This document shows positions 27,661 through 36,875 of a stretch of 64,000 nucleotides of DNA, piece after piece. Source of the stretch: JAWKVD01 sp041398225 (GTDB taxonomy: Bacteria > Pseudomonadota > Alphaproteobacteria > Caulobacterales > Hyphomonadaceae); contig JAWKVD010000014.1 in the NCBI GenBank assembly GCA_041398225.1, positions 40,074 to 104,073 of the forward strand, read 5' to 3'. The notes beneath the pieces are model-generated. The model was not told the DNA's origin and searched no databases. It worked only from the letters and a program-made list of their open reading frames with translations. Position numbers and translations under genes: made by a program. Positions within the stretch are counted from its first letter, which is position 1. Every line of letters starts with the position of its first letter.

Positions 27661-28650
27661 ATGAAATTCCGCAGGAATCCCGACTATCAGGACCTCCGGA
27701 GCGAAATGACGCCGGAGGATCTGTTCTGGAACCGGCGCAAGCTGATGGCCGCGAGCGGAGCGATCGGGGCTGGTCTGGCCTTCGCCGGGACGGCCCATGG
27801 CGATCCGGCGCCGAACGGCCCGAAGGCCGGCGCTCAGCCGGCGCCGGGAACCGCGCTGAAGTCAAAGAAGACCGCCTGGACCATTTCCGACTCACTCGCC
27901 TCTGAAGAGGCGGTGGTCGGTTACTGCAACTTCTACGAGTTCGGCACCGACAAGAGCGATCCGGCGCGTTACGCGGACAAGATGACCGTCTCGCCCTGGT
28001 CGATCGAGGTCTCGGGCGAAACCGGAGCAGCCGGCAAGTACGCCGTCGAGGATCTGGTCGACTACGGCAAGCTCGAAGAACGCGTCTATCGGCATCGCTG
28101 TGTCGAGGCCTGGTCGATGGTCGTGCCGTGGGTGGGCGTTCCCCTGTCCTCGATCATCTCCAAACTCAAGCCCGGACCGAAGGCGAAGTTCGTCCAGTTC
28201 GAAACCTATCTCAATCCGTCCGAAATGCGCGGCGTGCGCTACCCCGTGATCGACTGGCCGTATGTCGAGGGTCTGCGCATCGATGAAGCCATGAACGAGC
28301 TGGCGTTCGTGGCGGTCGGCGTCTACGGCAAGGCTCTGCCCAAGCAGAACGGAGCGCCGCTGCGCACCGTCGTTCCGTGGAAGTACGGCTTCAAGGGAAC
28401 CAAATCGATCGTGAAGATCCGCTTCGTCGAGAAGATGCCCGACACCGCCTGGAACAAGGCCAACGCGCACGAATACGGCTTCTACTCCAACGTGAACCCC
28501 AATGTGGATCACCCGCGCTGGAGCCAGGCGAGCGAACGCGTCATCGGCGGCAAGAAGTTCAACGAACGCCGCAAGACCGAGATTTTCAACGGCTATGAAA
28601 AGCAGGTCGCCAGCCTCTATTCGGGCATGGACCTGACGAAGAACTTCTAG
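27661..28650 (+). CDS. msrP: protein-methionine-sulfoxide reductase catalytic subunit
   Basis: MsrP (YedY) is a periplasmic molybdopterin enzyme that repairs oxidised methionine in envelope proteins. The 329-residue product has a twin-arginine signal (RRKLMAASGAIG). It also has the Mo-cofactor ligand Cys in YRHRCVEAWSM and conserved PLRTVVPWKYGFKGTKSI. GAGGAA lies about eight bases before ATG 27661. The next gene, msrQ, begins 11 bases after the stop and supplies electrons. Confidence 0.96.
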   Translation: MKFRRNPDYQDLRSEMTPEDLFWNRRKLMAASGAIGAGLAFAGTAHGDPAPNGPKAGAQPAPGTALKSKKTAWTISDSLASEEAVVGYCNFYEFGTDKSDPARYADKMTVSPWSIEVSGETGAAGKYAVEDLVDYGKLEERVYRHRCVEAWSMVVPWVGVPLSSIISKLKPGPKAKFVQFETYLNPSEMRGVRYPVIDWPYVEGLRIDEAMNELAFVAVGVYGKALPKQNGAPLRTVVPWKYGFKGTKSIVKIRFVEKMPDTAWNKANAHEYGFYSNVNPNVDHPRWSQASERVIGGKKFNERRKTEIFNGYEKQVASLYSGMDLTKNF

Positions 28651-28661
28651 CGATCGCTCCC

Positions 28662-29312
28662 GTGCGCAAGCCGTCTCCCCTGCTGCGGACCTTCGCAAAG
28701 GTCTGGATGAAGCCGCTGACGCTTCTGGCGCTCATCTTGCCGGGCGCCTATGTCGTGCTCGAATGGACGCTGGCGCTCAGCGGTTTTCCGCACGACATGG
28801 GCTTCAACCCGGTCCAGTGGACCCACCATTTTCTCGGCGAAACCGCCCTGCGCATTCTGCTCGTATCGCTCGCGATCACGCCCCTGCGCGACATCACCGG
28901 CTGGGCCCCGATCATTCTGATCCGCCGACGCATCGGCCTCGCGGCGTTCTTTTACGCCCTCGCGCATCTCCTCGCCTATGTGTGGCTCGACCTCGACTGG
29001 TCGATGCCAAAACTCTGGGAGGACATCCTTCAGCGCACCTACATCACGCTTGGCATGGGCGCCGTGGCGGGACTGATCCCGCTCGCCATCACCTCAACCA
29101 ACGGCATGATCCGGCGCATGGGTCGCCAAGCGTGGCAACGCCTGCACTATCTCGTCTACCCGATCGCAATCCTCGCCGTTGCGCACCACTTCTTCGCGGA
29201 AAAGGGCATCCAGATGGGACCGCTGATCCACGGCGCCATCCTCGCTTTCCTGCTCGCCTGGCGGCTGGTGAAGTTCATTCGCCTGCGCATAGCCGCGGCC
29301 CAACCCGCCTAG
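28662..29312 (+). CDS. msrQ: heme-binding membrane subunit of MsrPQ
   Basis: MsrQ (YedZ) is an inner-membrane b-type cytochrome that passes quinol electrons to MsrP. The 216-residue product has about six hydrophobic segments and the ferric-reductase-like histidines: ALAHLLAYVW, QRLHYLVYPIA and VAHHFF. It starts with GTG directly downstream of msrP, which supports an operon. Confidence 0.95.
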   Translation: MRKPSPLLRTFAKVWMKPLTLLALILPGAYVVLEWTLALSGFPHDMGFNPVQWTHHFLGETALRILLVSLAITPLRDITGWAPIILIRRRIGLAAFFYALAHLLAYVWLDLDWSMPKLWEDILQRTYITLGMGAVAGLIPLAITSTNGMIRRMGRQAWQRLHYLVYPIAILAVAHHFFAEKGIQMGPLIHGAILAFLLAWRLVKFIRLRIAAAQPA

Positions 29313-29373
29313 ACGGCGACTTTAGCGTCCAGGGCGGTCGACAGCCTTGATCCGGGTTTCCGCACCAAAGCCG

Positions 29374-29613
29374 TCAGGTGGACCAGGCGGCGCCTTTCCG
29401 CTTGTTGCAGATCGCGTGCGCAAGCTGGAGGTTCTCCGGCTCGTCTCCGCCGCCCTTGGAGCGCGGCCTTACGTGATCGAAGGTCGGTCGACGCTTCTTC
29501 CAGATCGTCGCGTGAGCGCATTCCCAACGCGACGCCGGCATCGCCTCGCCGCACAGCGCGCATGCGCCAGCCTGCGCGACCCAAAGTCGCTCAAAAAGCG
29601 CCTTGCCCGGCAA
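29374..29613 (-). CDS. HNH endonuclease
   Basis: This is a 79-residue single-domain HNH nuclease: zinc-type CALCGEAMP, the catalytic FDHVRPRSKGG with its His, and LQLAHAICNKRKG. It starts with TTG two bases after the folD stop, so it is probably translated with the folD run. Many small HNH genes sit by housekeeping genes without mobile-element context, as here; no terminase or methylase is nearby. Confidence 0.85.
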   Translation of the reverse strand: MPGKALFERLWVAQAGACALCGEAMPASRWECAHATIWKKRRPTFDHVRPRSKGGGDEPENLQLAHAICNKRKGAAWST

Positions 29614-29614
29614 C

Positions 29615-30508
29615 TCAGGCGTCGAGCTCTTCGGGAACAGCCCATCCGCGCCGCGCGCACGCCGCCAGCACCGTGTTCCGCAGCAGACACGCCACCGTCA
29701 TCAGCCCGACGCCGCCGGGCACCGGCGTAATGTGCGCCGCAACCTCGCGGCACGCCGCGAAGTGCGCATCGCCCACCACCCGCGTCTTGCCCTCGCCGCG
29801 TTCTGGCGCGGGGATGCGGTTGATGCCGACATCGATCACCGTCGCGCCGGGCTTCACCCAATCGCCGCGCACCATTTCCGGCCGCCCGACGGCAGGAACC
29901 AGAATGTCGGCGGTGCGGCACAACCCCGGCAGATCCGCCGTCCGCGAATGCGCGATCGTCACGGTGCAGTTCTCCGCCAGGAACAACAGCGCGGCGGGCT
30001 TGCCGACCAGAATGGAGCGCCCGACCACCACAACATGCTTTCCGGACAGGTCCGGCCCAAGCGCATGCTTCGCCATGATCACGCAGCCGACCGGCGTACA
30101 CGGCCGCAGACCCGGCTTGCCCAGAACCAGTCTTCCCGCGGAAATCTCGGTCAGCCCGTCGACATCCTTCGCCGGATCGATGCAGGCGACCGCCGCCGCT
30201 TCGTCCAACCCTTTGGGCAACGGCAATTGAAGCAGGATGCCGTCGACCTCGGGATCGGCGTTCAGCGCCTTCAGCTCGGCCTCGACCTCCGCCTGACCGG
30301 CGTTCGCGGGCAGCAGCCGCGTGATCGAGCGCATGCCCGCCGCCTCGGTCTTCTCGCCCTTGGACTTCACATAGATCTGGCTCGCCGGATCATCGCCGAC
30401 CAGCACGACGGCGAGGCAGGGTTTGCCGGGTAGCTTCGCCGTCGCCGCCGCCGCGCCGTTCCTCACCTTTTCAGAAATGATCTTCCCGTCGATCAGGGCG
30501 GCCGTCAT
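29615..30508 (-). CDS. folD: methylenetetrahydrofolate dehydrogenase/cyclohydrolase
   Basis: FolD interconverts 5,10-methylene- and 10-formyl-THF. The 297-residue product carries the catalytic Lys motif YVKSKGEKTEAAG, LLQLPLPKGLD, the NADP-binding VVVVGRSILVGKP and the C-terminal PVPGGVGLMT. GGAAGG is seven bases before ATG 30508. It is the third gene of a tight minus-strand run: yggT, DUF167, folD, HNH. Confidence 0.97.
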   Translation of the reverse strand: MTAALIDGKIISEKVRNGAAAATAKLPGKPCLAVVLVGDDPASQIYVKSKGEKTEAAGMRSITRLLPANAGQAEVEAELKALNADPEVDGILLQLPLPKGLDEAAAVACIDPAKDVDGLTEISAGRLVLGKPGLRPCTPVGCVIMAKHALGPDLSGKHVVVVGRSILVGKPAALLFLAENCTVTIAHSRTADLPGLCRTADILVPAVGRPEMVRGDWVKPGATVIDVGINRIPAPERGEGKTRVVGDAHFAACREVAAHITPVPGGVGLMTVACLLRNTVLAACARRGWAVPEELDA

Positions 30509-30511
30509 GCG

Positions 30512-30832
30512 CTATCCTTCCACGGAACCGAGCAATGCTTCCAGTTTCGCCCCTATATCCGCACCGCCCGCGATTCGCACGCCCTTCAGCCGTTGCGTGT
30601 CGCCCGTCTCGACGCTGATCGACGATTTCGGCACGCCAAGCGCCTTGGCCAGCGTCTTCTCGACGGCTGCGTTGGCCTTGCCCTTCTCGGGAACGGCGCG
30701 CACACGGACCTTCAGAAACGCCTGACCGGCCGCATCCTCGCCTCGCCCCTCAATGGCGTCTTTCGAAGCGTTCGGCGTCACCCGCACGCGGACGAGGATG
30801 CCGCCCTCTACATTGCGCCAGATCTCCGCCAT
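30512..30832 (-). CDS. DUF167 (YggU) family protein
   Basis: This is a 106-residue alpha/beta protein with the family hallmarks VRVTPNASKDAIEG, AVPEKGKANAAVEKTLAKALGVPKS and VETGDTQRLKGVRI. Its function is unknown, although the family is widespread next to yggT as here. Only three bases separate it from folD. Confidence 0.93.
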   Translation of the reverse strand: MAEIWRNVEGGILVRVRVTPNASKDAIEGRGEDAAGQAFLKVRVRAVPEKGKANAAVEKTLAKALGVPKSSISVETGDTQRLKGVRIAGGADIGAKLEALLGSVEG

Positions 30833-30843
30833 CGGCGGAGCCG

Positions 30844-31152
30844 TCAGAACGGCACCAGCGAAATCAGCTTGGGAAGCCCATAGCCCTGCAGGAAGCCGAT
30901 CAGCAGGATCAGGACGAACACCGACAGATCCAAGCCGCCGATCGGCGGGATGATCCGGCGAATCGGCCGCAAAATCGGGCCGAGCACGCTTTCAAGGAAC
31001 CGAACGATCTGGCGGGTCGTCGGGTTATAGGCCGAGACCACGCCAAACGCGATCAGCCAGCTCATCACCACGTAGACGATCACGACCATCTGCAGCAGCC
31101 AGAGCACTGGCGACACAAAATACTGGTAGATGGCCCAAAGCAGTTCCTGCAA
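30844..31152 (-). CDS. YggT-family membrane protein
   Basis: The 102-residue protein has two hydrophobic helices, around residues 8-35 and 75-97, separated by the conserved loop NPTTRQIVRFLESVLGPILR and ending PPIGGLDLS. YggT proteins are linked to osmotic or cell-envelope functions and, in cyanobacteria, to chloroplast-type division. A TTG start has AAGGAG six bases upstream. Confidence 0.92.
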   Translation of the reverse strand: MQELLWAIYQYFVSPVLWLLQMVVIVYVVMSWLIAFGVVSAYNPTTRQIVRFLESVLGPILRPIRRIIPPIGGLDLSVFVLILLIGFLQGYGLPKLISLVPF

Positions 31153-31339
31153 GTCCGGCTCCTTCTGGTTTCCGGCCCGATTGTCCCAGGGAAAAGTCCC
31201 TGAAAACCGAACGGCCCACCTCTAGCCGTCCCCTCTCCCCGGCAACGCCGCCCGGCGGTGCGCGTCCCGGCCGGCTCCTCAGCCCGCTTGACGTCCGGGC
31301 CTCATAAGCATAGCTAGCCTGCTCCCAAACCCGGGTATC

Positions 31340-31415
<76 letters not shown>

Positions 31416-31497
31416 ATCCGGGCGCTGGCCCGGCGCCGGCCAATCCTTCCCCGCCAGCCTAAACACGCCGTTAAGTCTCCCCTGCCAGCTTGTCGGG

Positions 31498-31929
31498 ATG
31501 AGCATGAGACGAGCCGATCTGCTGGCCGCCCTGGCCGCCCTCGCCGTGGCGCCCGCCGCGCGCGCCAGCCCTCCTGCGCCCACCGCCGACCCCGCTGCCA
31601 CCCGCATCACCGGCGCGGAATCCTACCTGCCGACATTCGGGCTCAGGGCCTCTATCTCCCGCGGCTACCGGGTCCATGGCGTCCTCGCCGTCGACGCCGG
31701 TTTGGACATTCCCGACGCCAAGCAGCGCAAGAAGGCCGAAGGCGTCAAACCGCGCCTCGTCAGCGTCATGCGCGACGCGGTGCTCAACTACGCCACGCTG
31801 TCCTACGTCGTCGGCGAACGGCCGGACGCCGACATGTTGCGCGCACGTATCCAGAAACCGATTGACGCCATGCTCGGCAAGGACGTCGCGAAGGTCCTGC
31901 TGGCGTCCGTCATCGTCTTCAAGCAATAG
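31498..31929 (+). CDS. exported protein resembling FliL
   Basis: The 143-residue product has an N-terminal export signal (MRRADLLAALAALAVAPAARA). A single domain follows with YLPTFGLRASISRGYRVHG, MRDAVLNYATLSYV and a C-terminal VAKVLLASVIVFKQ, the latter like the end of flagellar FliL proteins. FliL similarity is a pattern-level judgement; no flagellar gene is near. An ATG six bases downstream (31504) is an alternative start. Confidence 0.6.
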   Translation: MSMRRADLLAALAALAVAPAARASPPAPTADPAATRITGAESYLPTFGLRASISRGYRVHGVLAVDAGLDIPDAKQRKKAEGVKPRLVSVMRDAVLNYATLSYVVGERPDADMLRARIQKPIDAMLGKDVAKVLLASVIVFKQ

Positions 31930-31932
31930 CGC

Positions 31933-32238
31933 CTAGCGCGCCAGACGCGCGGCCGCCGCATCCATGAACGTCGCCAGGTCGACATCCTTCTGCGTGACGC
32001 CGCCCGCATCATGCGTCGCAAGCGTCACATCGACCTTCGAATAGACGTTGAACCATTCAGGATGGTGATCCATCTGTTCGGCCATCAGCGCGGTCTCGGT
32101 CATGAAGGAGAAGGCCCGTTTGAAATCCTCGAAAACGTAGACGCGCCGGATCGCGTCGCGCCCGTCGACCGCCGCCCAGTCCGGCAGACCGGCCAGCGCA
32201 GCTTTCGCGCCCATCGCTTGCGGTTTGTTGGCGCTCAT
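31933..32238 (-). CDS. phhB: pterin-4a-carbinolamine dehydratase
   Basis: The 101-residue product has the family signature FKRAFSFMTETALMAEQMDHHPEWFNVYSKVDV, with the catalytic histidines in DHHPEW, followed by LATHDAGGVTQKD. The enzyme recycles pterin cofactor after aromatic amino-acid hydroxylation; no phenylalanine hydroxylase is in the window. It lies ten bases downstream of the HAD gene on the same strand. Confidence 0.95.
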   Translation of the reverse strand: MSANKPQAMGAKAALAGLPDWAAVDGRDAIRRVYVFEDFKRAFSFMTETALMAEQMDHHPEWFNVYSKVDVTLATHDAGGVTQKDVDLATFMDAAAARLAR

Positions 32239-32248
32239 CTTCGCCTCC

Positions 32249-32893
32249 CTAGTCGAACGCCAGCCCCGTCGCCGCCGACAGGTCCGACAGCAATTGCGGC
32301 TCCGACACCACCTTGATCGTCGTCATGCCCATCGCGCGCGCGGGCTTCAGATTGATCCCCAGATCGTCGAGATAAACGCACGCGGAGGGCGCGACGCCGA
32401 TCGCCTCGCACATCATTTCGTATATGCGCGGGTCGGGCTTTCGCACCCCCGCCTTCGAGCTTTCGATCACGTGATCGAACAGCAAGAGAATTTCTGCGAC
32501 CTGACGCGCCGCTTCCTCGGACCGAGCCATGCCCGCGCCCTTGCCCGTCGGAGCGTTGTTGGTGATGCAGCCCACCTTGAAGCGGGCCTTGCACGCCTTC
32601 AGCGCATCGACCACGCGCGGGCGCACCGCCCCGGCGAGAATGGCCAGAATATCCCGCCCCGGCACGGCGTGGCCGAGCGCCGAAGCCTCCGCCTCGAACG
32701 CCGTATCGAACGCCTCGGCGCCGATCTCGGAACGTTCCAGACGCGCCCAGGCGTTTGTGTCCGGATTCACCGAGTTGACGCGACGCACGAAGTCGCGCGG
32801 CAAGCCGCGGTCCGCCTCATAGCGGTTGAACGCCTCGAACGGCGAGGCGGTGATCACCCCGCCAAAATCCCAAAGAACGGCTTCTATCGGCAT
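32249..32893 (-). CDS. HAD-family hydrolase
   Basis: The 214-residue phosphatase-like protein has motif I in WDFGGVITASP, motif II in GCITNNAPTGKG, motif III Lys in KAGVRKPDPRIYEMM and motif IV YLDDLGINLKPARAMGM. It is close to the HAD subgroup that includes the N-terminal phosphatase of epoxide hydrolase 2. The substrate is unknown. Confidence 0.9.
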   Translation of the reverse strand: MPIEAVLWDFGGVITASPFEAFNRYEADRGLPRDFVRRVNSVNPDTNAWARLERSEIGAEAFDTAFEAEASALGHAVPGRDILAILAGAVRPRVVDALKACKARFKVGCITNNAPTGKGAGMARSEEAARQVAEILLLFDHVIESSKAGVRKPDPRIYEMMCEAIGVAPSACVYLDDLGINLKPARAMGMTTIKVVSEPQLLSDLSAATGLAFD

Positions 32894-33174
32894 GTCAGGA
32901 ACGGCGACTCATCTTCCGGAAAAACGTCTCCCCCAGTCATAGAGGCGGGATGCGCAGGCACAACCCGGCGCGAAATCGCACAAAACGCCGTACGATTGCG
33001 CAGGCAATCGCCTTTCGCGCCAGTCTCCGGATAAGCGAGAACTTTCGCGCATGCAGCAACGCAGCGGCAGATTGTTGCCCGGACCGGGATCGGCTAACCA
33101 TTTCATTCGGCATTGGGACACGCAGCCAGGCGACGACAGAATCGCCGCGCAGCAGGCAGGAGAGCATCACCACC

Positions 33175-34551
33175 ATGGCAATCACCCCGAGCGGCGAAGG
33201 CGCAACCACGCCGCAATGGACCTCGCGCTTCGCCTTTCTCATGGCCGCCATCGGTTCGGCGGTCGGCCTCGGCAATCTCTGGCGCTTCCCGTTCATGACC
33301 GGCCAGTATGGCGGCTCGGCTTTCGTCATCGTCTATCTGATCTGCGTCGTCCTGGTCGCCTACCCGATCATGATGTCCGAACTGGCGCTGGGCCGCCACA
33401 AAGGTCTGTCCGCCATCGAATCGATCAGCGAACTCGCCAAGGACGCCGGCAAGTCGAAAAATTGGGGCGTCGTCGGCATCATCGGCGTGATCTGCTCCGG
33501 TCTGGTGCTCTCCACCTACAGCCCCGTCGCGGGTCAGGTGATGGCCTACGCCACCATGTCCTACATGGGAGAATTCGCCGGCCGGGCCGCCTCGGAAGCC
33601 GCGACCGTGGCGCCGCTCTACAACGGCGCCCTGCCCGCCATTCTCTGGCATACGCTCTTCATGGTCATGACGATCGCAATCGTCGCCCAGGGCCTCCACG
33701 GCGGCATCGAGCGGATCGTCACCATCCTGATGCCGATCTTCTTCTTCCTGCTCGCCGGCGTCGCGATCTATGCGCTCGTCACCGGCGCCGGCGCCAAGGC
33801 GGTCGATTATCTCTTCACGCCCCGCTTCGATGAAATAACCACGTCCAGCGTGCTCGCGGCGCTGGGTCAGGCGTTCTTCTCGCTCAGTCTCGGCAGCGCG
33901 ATCATGATCACCTACGGCTCCTTCCTGAGCCGCGAGGAGAGCATCCCGGCGAACGCCGCCGTCATCGCTGGATCCGATACGCTGGTGGCCATCATCGCCG
34001 GCCTGATGATCTTCCCCGTGGTCTTCGCCTTCGGTCTCGATCCGGCCGCCGGCATGGGCCTCATCTTCAACGCTCTTCCCGCCGTCTTCTCGGGCATGCC
34101 GGCCGGGTCCTTCATCGGCGGCACGTTCTTCGTTCTGGCCTTCGTCGCGGCCATCACGTCCGCGATCTCGCTGCTGATCGTGCCCGCGGTCGCCCTGGAG
34201 AACTACACCAGCCTCTCCAAGACGGCGTCCGCGATCGTCGTCGGTATCATCGTGTGGGCGGTCGGCGCGCTGTCGATCCTGGTCAAGGATACCGGAGGCT
34301 GGCTCGACTTCTTCTCCGGCAGCGTACTTCTTCCGCTGGGCGGATTGCTGGTGGCGATCCTCGCCGGCTGGGTCGCGCCGAGCGCGGCGATGCGCGCAGA
34401 ACTACCGCACGCCAGCGATCGCATGTTCGCGTTCTGGCGGTTCGTGGTGCGCTATCCTGCGCCGCTTGCGGTGGGCGTCATCCTGATCCTCGGCCTGGAC
34501 GACAAGTTCGGCTGGGGCGTCAACGCCTGGATCAACTCGCTGACCGGCTAG
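33175..34551 (+). CDS. sodium-dependent neurotransmitter-type (NSS/SNF) transporter
   Basis: The 458-residue inner-membrane symporter begins FLMAAIGSAVGLGNLWRFPF, the hallmark of LeuT-fold NSS proteins, followed by GGSAFVIVYLICVVLVAYPIMM. About eleven to twelve helices are expected. It imports an amino acid or related solute with sodium. ATG 33175 is preceded by AGGAGAG; the 75 codons upstream in frame are not part of the family. Confidence 0.93.
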   Translation: MAITPSGEGATTPQWTSRFAFLMAAIGSAVGLGNLWRFPFMTGQYGGSAFVIVYLICVVLVAYPIMMSELALGRHKGLSAIESISELAKDAGKSKNWGVVGIIGVICSGLVLSTYSPVAGQVMAYATMSYMGEFAGRAASEAATVAPLYNGALPAILWHTLFMVMTIAIVAQGLHGGIERIVTILMPIFFFLLAGVAIYALVTGAGAKAVDYLFTPRFDEITTSSVLAALGQAFFSLSLGSAIMITYGSFLSREESIPANAAVIAGSDTLVAIIAGLMIFPVVFAFGLDPAAGMGLIFNALPAVFSGMPAGSFIGGTFFVLAFVAAITSAISLLIVPAVALENYTSLSKTASAIVVGIIVWAVGALSILVKDTGGWLDFFSGSVLLPLGGLLVAILAGWVAPSAAMRAELPHASDRMFAFWRFVVRYPAPLAVGVILILGLDDKFGWGVNAWINSLTG

Positions 34552-34573
34552 CGAAACGCAATCGCAGGCCGCA

Positions 34574-35047
34574 TCAGATACTGAACGTGCCCGGGTCCTC
34601 GATGCGCCGCCACGGCCCCTTGTAGCGCGTGTCTTTCTTGCGCCGCCGGTCCGGACCGAAGAAATCCGGCGAGCGCACGAATGGCCGGCGACGTTCGATA
34701 ATGGCGTTGATCCGTGAGGCGACGTCGACGGCGCGGATCGGCTTCACCAGAAACTCGTCAACTCCCGCGTTGATCGCCTGATAGACGCGCGAGCGTTCGG
34801 AATAGGCCGTAATCATGATGATCGGCAAAAACGGGTCGCTGCTCTCTTCATCGTTGCGAACGCGCCGCACGAACTCCGCCCCGTCCAGATCGCCCAGGCG
34901 ATAGTCGACGAAAGCCACATCGACCTTCTGCCGCGCCATCACCTCGAAGCCTTCCCAGACGTTGGCCGCCTCCTCGACGTTCCGGACCCCGAAACTGCTG
35001 AGTATTGCGCGCATGAGCGACCGCATATGCGCGTTGTCGTCCAGCAC
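34574..35047 (-). CDS. single-domain response regulator (receiver plus basic tail)
   Basis: The 157-residue product has a receiver with DDNAHMRSLMRAIL, phospho-acceptor Asp in VAFVDYRLGD, the Thr switch in IIMITAYSE and Lys in FLVKPIRAVD. The 40-residue tail is basic (PDRRRKKDTRYKG). The GTG start at 35047 lacks a Shine-Dalgarno and begins inside the first strand: the sensible preceding residues KSLRNLYTLV are in frame but no start codon lies above them before a stop. A one-base shift at a GGG run near 35075 would link to an upstream frame. The true N-terminus is uncertain. Confidence 0.8.
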   Translation of the reverse strand: MLDDNAHMRSLMRAILSSFGVRNVEEAANVWEGFEVMARQKVDVAFVDYRLGDLDGAEFVRRVRNDEESSDPFLPIIMITAYSERSRVYQAINAGVDEFLVKPIRAVDVASRINAIIERRRPFVRSPDFFGPDRRRKKDTRYKGPWRRIEDPGTFSI

Positions 35048-35372
35048 GAGAGTGTACAGGTTCCGCAGCGACTTGCCCTTTCGTATCCCGGCCGCCCGGG
35101 ATCCCCACCCAGGACGTCGTCAGTCTCCCCCATTGGACAGAGCGGAATGTCGAACCTGTCCGACCCGGGGCGACTCTCTATTTGAATTTCCTCACAACAC
35201 AAGCTTGCAAATGAGCTCTTTTCTGTTGCGAATCCTTCCCGCGACAAACGGAGGCAAACAAAAGCCGCCTGATGCAAAGCACGGCGATCCTGTCGACTTC
35301 ATCTCCTCCGAATTTCACCTCACCGTGAAAAAATCACCTGACGCCGCCTCTGGGGAAAGTTACACCGACACC
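35048..35372. other. divergent intergenic region between a response regulator and hldE
   Basis: No supported gene is seen. A seven-base-pair hairpin, ATCCCGG-CCGC-CCGGGAT (35085-35102), lies about 40 bases before the response-regulator start. AT-richer sequence at 35160-35340 probably holds the hldE promoter. Confidence 0.5.
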
Positions 35373-36875
35373 ATGACCGCCCCCCACGCGACGCCTCACA
35401 ACGGCCCTGTTCCCGGCCCGGCGCAGATTAGCGCCCTGTCCGCCGGCAAGGTGCTGGTGCTGGGCGACCTCATGCTCGATCATTACGTCAGCGGCGGCGT
35501 CACCCGCGTGTCCGAAGAAGCGCCAGTGCCGATCCTTCGCGTCCTGGGCGAGCGGTGGACGCCGGGCGGCGGCGCCAACGTCGCCGCGAACGTCGCGGCC
35601 CTTGGCGGCCTCGCCCGTCTGGTCGGCGTCGCCGGCGACGACGACGCAGGACGCCGGCTCGCGGAAGTTCTCGAAAGCGAAGGCGATCGCCTCGAGGCCC
35701 AACTCGTCATCGCGCGTGACCGTCCCACCATCATCAAGACGCGTTATATGGGCGGCCAGCATCAAATGCTCCGCGTCGATCGCGAGATAGCGGGCCCGCT
35801 TCATCCCGACACCCAATCGACGCTGCTCGCCGCTTTCCGCACCGCGCTCGACGGGTGCAACACGGTCGTCCTGTCGGACTACGCCAAGGGCGTCCTGACC
35901 GACGGCGTCCTAGCCGCCGTGATCTCTGAAGCGCGCGCCGCGGGCGCTTATGTCATCGTCGATCCGAAGCGGCCTGACTGGCGCGGCTATGCGGGCGCCG
36001 ATCTGATCACGCCCAACCGGCGCGAGCTGTCGCTGGCCACCGGCATCGCCTGCGACACCGACGCGGGCTGCGCCGCAGCCGCGGCCGCAGCCATGTCGCT
36101 GACGGGCGCAGACATCCTGCTGACCAGATCCGAACTCGGCGTATCGCTCTACCGCAAGGACGGGGCGCCGTTGCACCTTCCAGCCGATGCGCGCGAAGTC
36201 TTCGACGTGTCCGGCGCCGGCGACACGGTCGCAGCGGCCCTTGCGCTCGCCCTGTCCTCCGGAGCGGCCCTCGAAGCGGCCGTCGCCATCGCCAACATCG
36301 CCGCCGGTCTGGTGGTCGCCAAGCGCGGAACCGCCACGGTCTCGCAATCGGAGCTGACGGCCGCCCTACCCGGCGCCGGATGGCCTCCGCGCCCGGGTTT
36401 GCGCGACGCCGCCAATCTCGACGAGATCCGCAAGCTGCGAGCCGGCTGGCGCGAGGAAGGTCTTGTCGTCGGTTTCACCAATGGCTGTTTCGATCTCCTC
36501 CATCCCGGCCATGTCTCCTTGCTCACGCAGGCTGCAGCGGCCTGCGACCGCTTGATCGTCGGCCTGAACACGGACGCCTCCGTGAAGCGCCTGAAAGGCC
36601 CGGCGCGCCCGGTGCAGACCGAAGCCGCCCGCGCTGCGGTGATCTCGGCGGTGCGCGGCGTCGACGCCGTCGTGCTCTTTGGGGACGACACGCCGCTCGC
36701 CCTGATCGAGGCGATCGAGCCGGACGTGCTGATAAAGGGCGCGGACTACGAAGAAGCGGACATTGTCGGCGCGGACTTCGTGAAGGCGCGGGGCGGACGC
36801 ATCGTTCGCGCGGCGCTCACCGAAGGACACTCGACGTCACGTCTCGTCGATCGGATCGGCGGCGCCGACAGCTGA
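35373..36875 (+). CDS. hldE: bifunctional heptose-7-phosphate kinase/heptose-1-phosphate adenylyltransferase
   Basis: HldE makes ADP-heptose precursors for lipopolysaccharide core. The 500-residue fusion has an N-terminal PfkB-type kinase (VLGDLMLDHYVSG, GGGANVAANVAALGG, and the catalytic VSGAGDTVAAALAL). The C-terminal cytidylyltransferase-fold domain opens with FTNGCFDLLHPGHVSLL. This start gives the usual full length; the frame is open further upstream without homology. The 3' end overlaps the convergent methyltransferase gene by 39 bases. Confidence 0.96.
   Translation: MTAPHATPHNGPVPGPAQISALSAGKVLVLGDLMLDHYVSGGVTRVSEEAPVPILRVLGERWTPGGGANVAANVAALGGLARLVGVAGDDDAGRRLAEVLESEGDRLEAQLVIARDRPTIIKTRYMGGQHQMLRVDREIAGPLHPDTQSTLLAAFRTALDGCNTVVLSDYAKGVLTDGVLAAVISEARAAGAYVIVDPKRPDWRGYAGADLITPNRRELSLATGIACDTDAGCAAAAAAAMSLTGADILLTRSELGVSLYRKDGAPLHLPADAREVFDVSGAGDTVAAALALALSSGAALEAAVAIANIAAGLVVAKRGTATVSQSELTAALPGAGWPPRPGLRDAANLDEIRKLRAGWREEGLVVGFTNGCFDLLHPGHVSLLTQAAAACDRLIVGLNTDASVKRLKGPARPVQTEAARAAVISAVRGVDAVVLFGDDTPLALIEAIEPDVLIKGADYEEADIVGADFVKARGGRIVRAALTEGHSTSRLVDRIGGADS

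Noticed and set aside
29374..29613. HNH nuclease as part of a mobile or toxin system
   Set aside because: It is embedded in the folD run with no immunity, phage or restriction partner.
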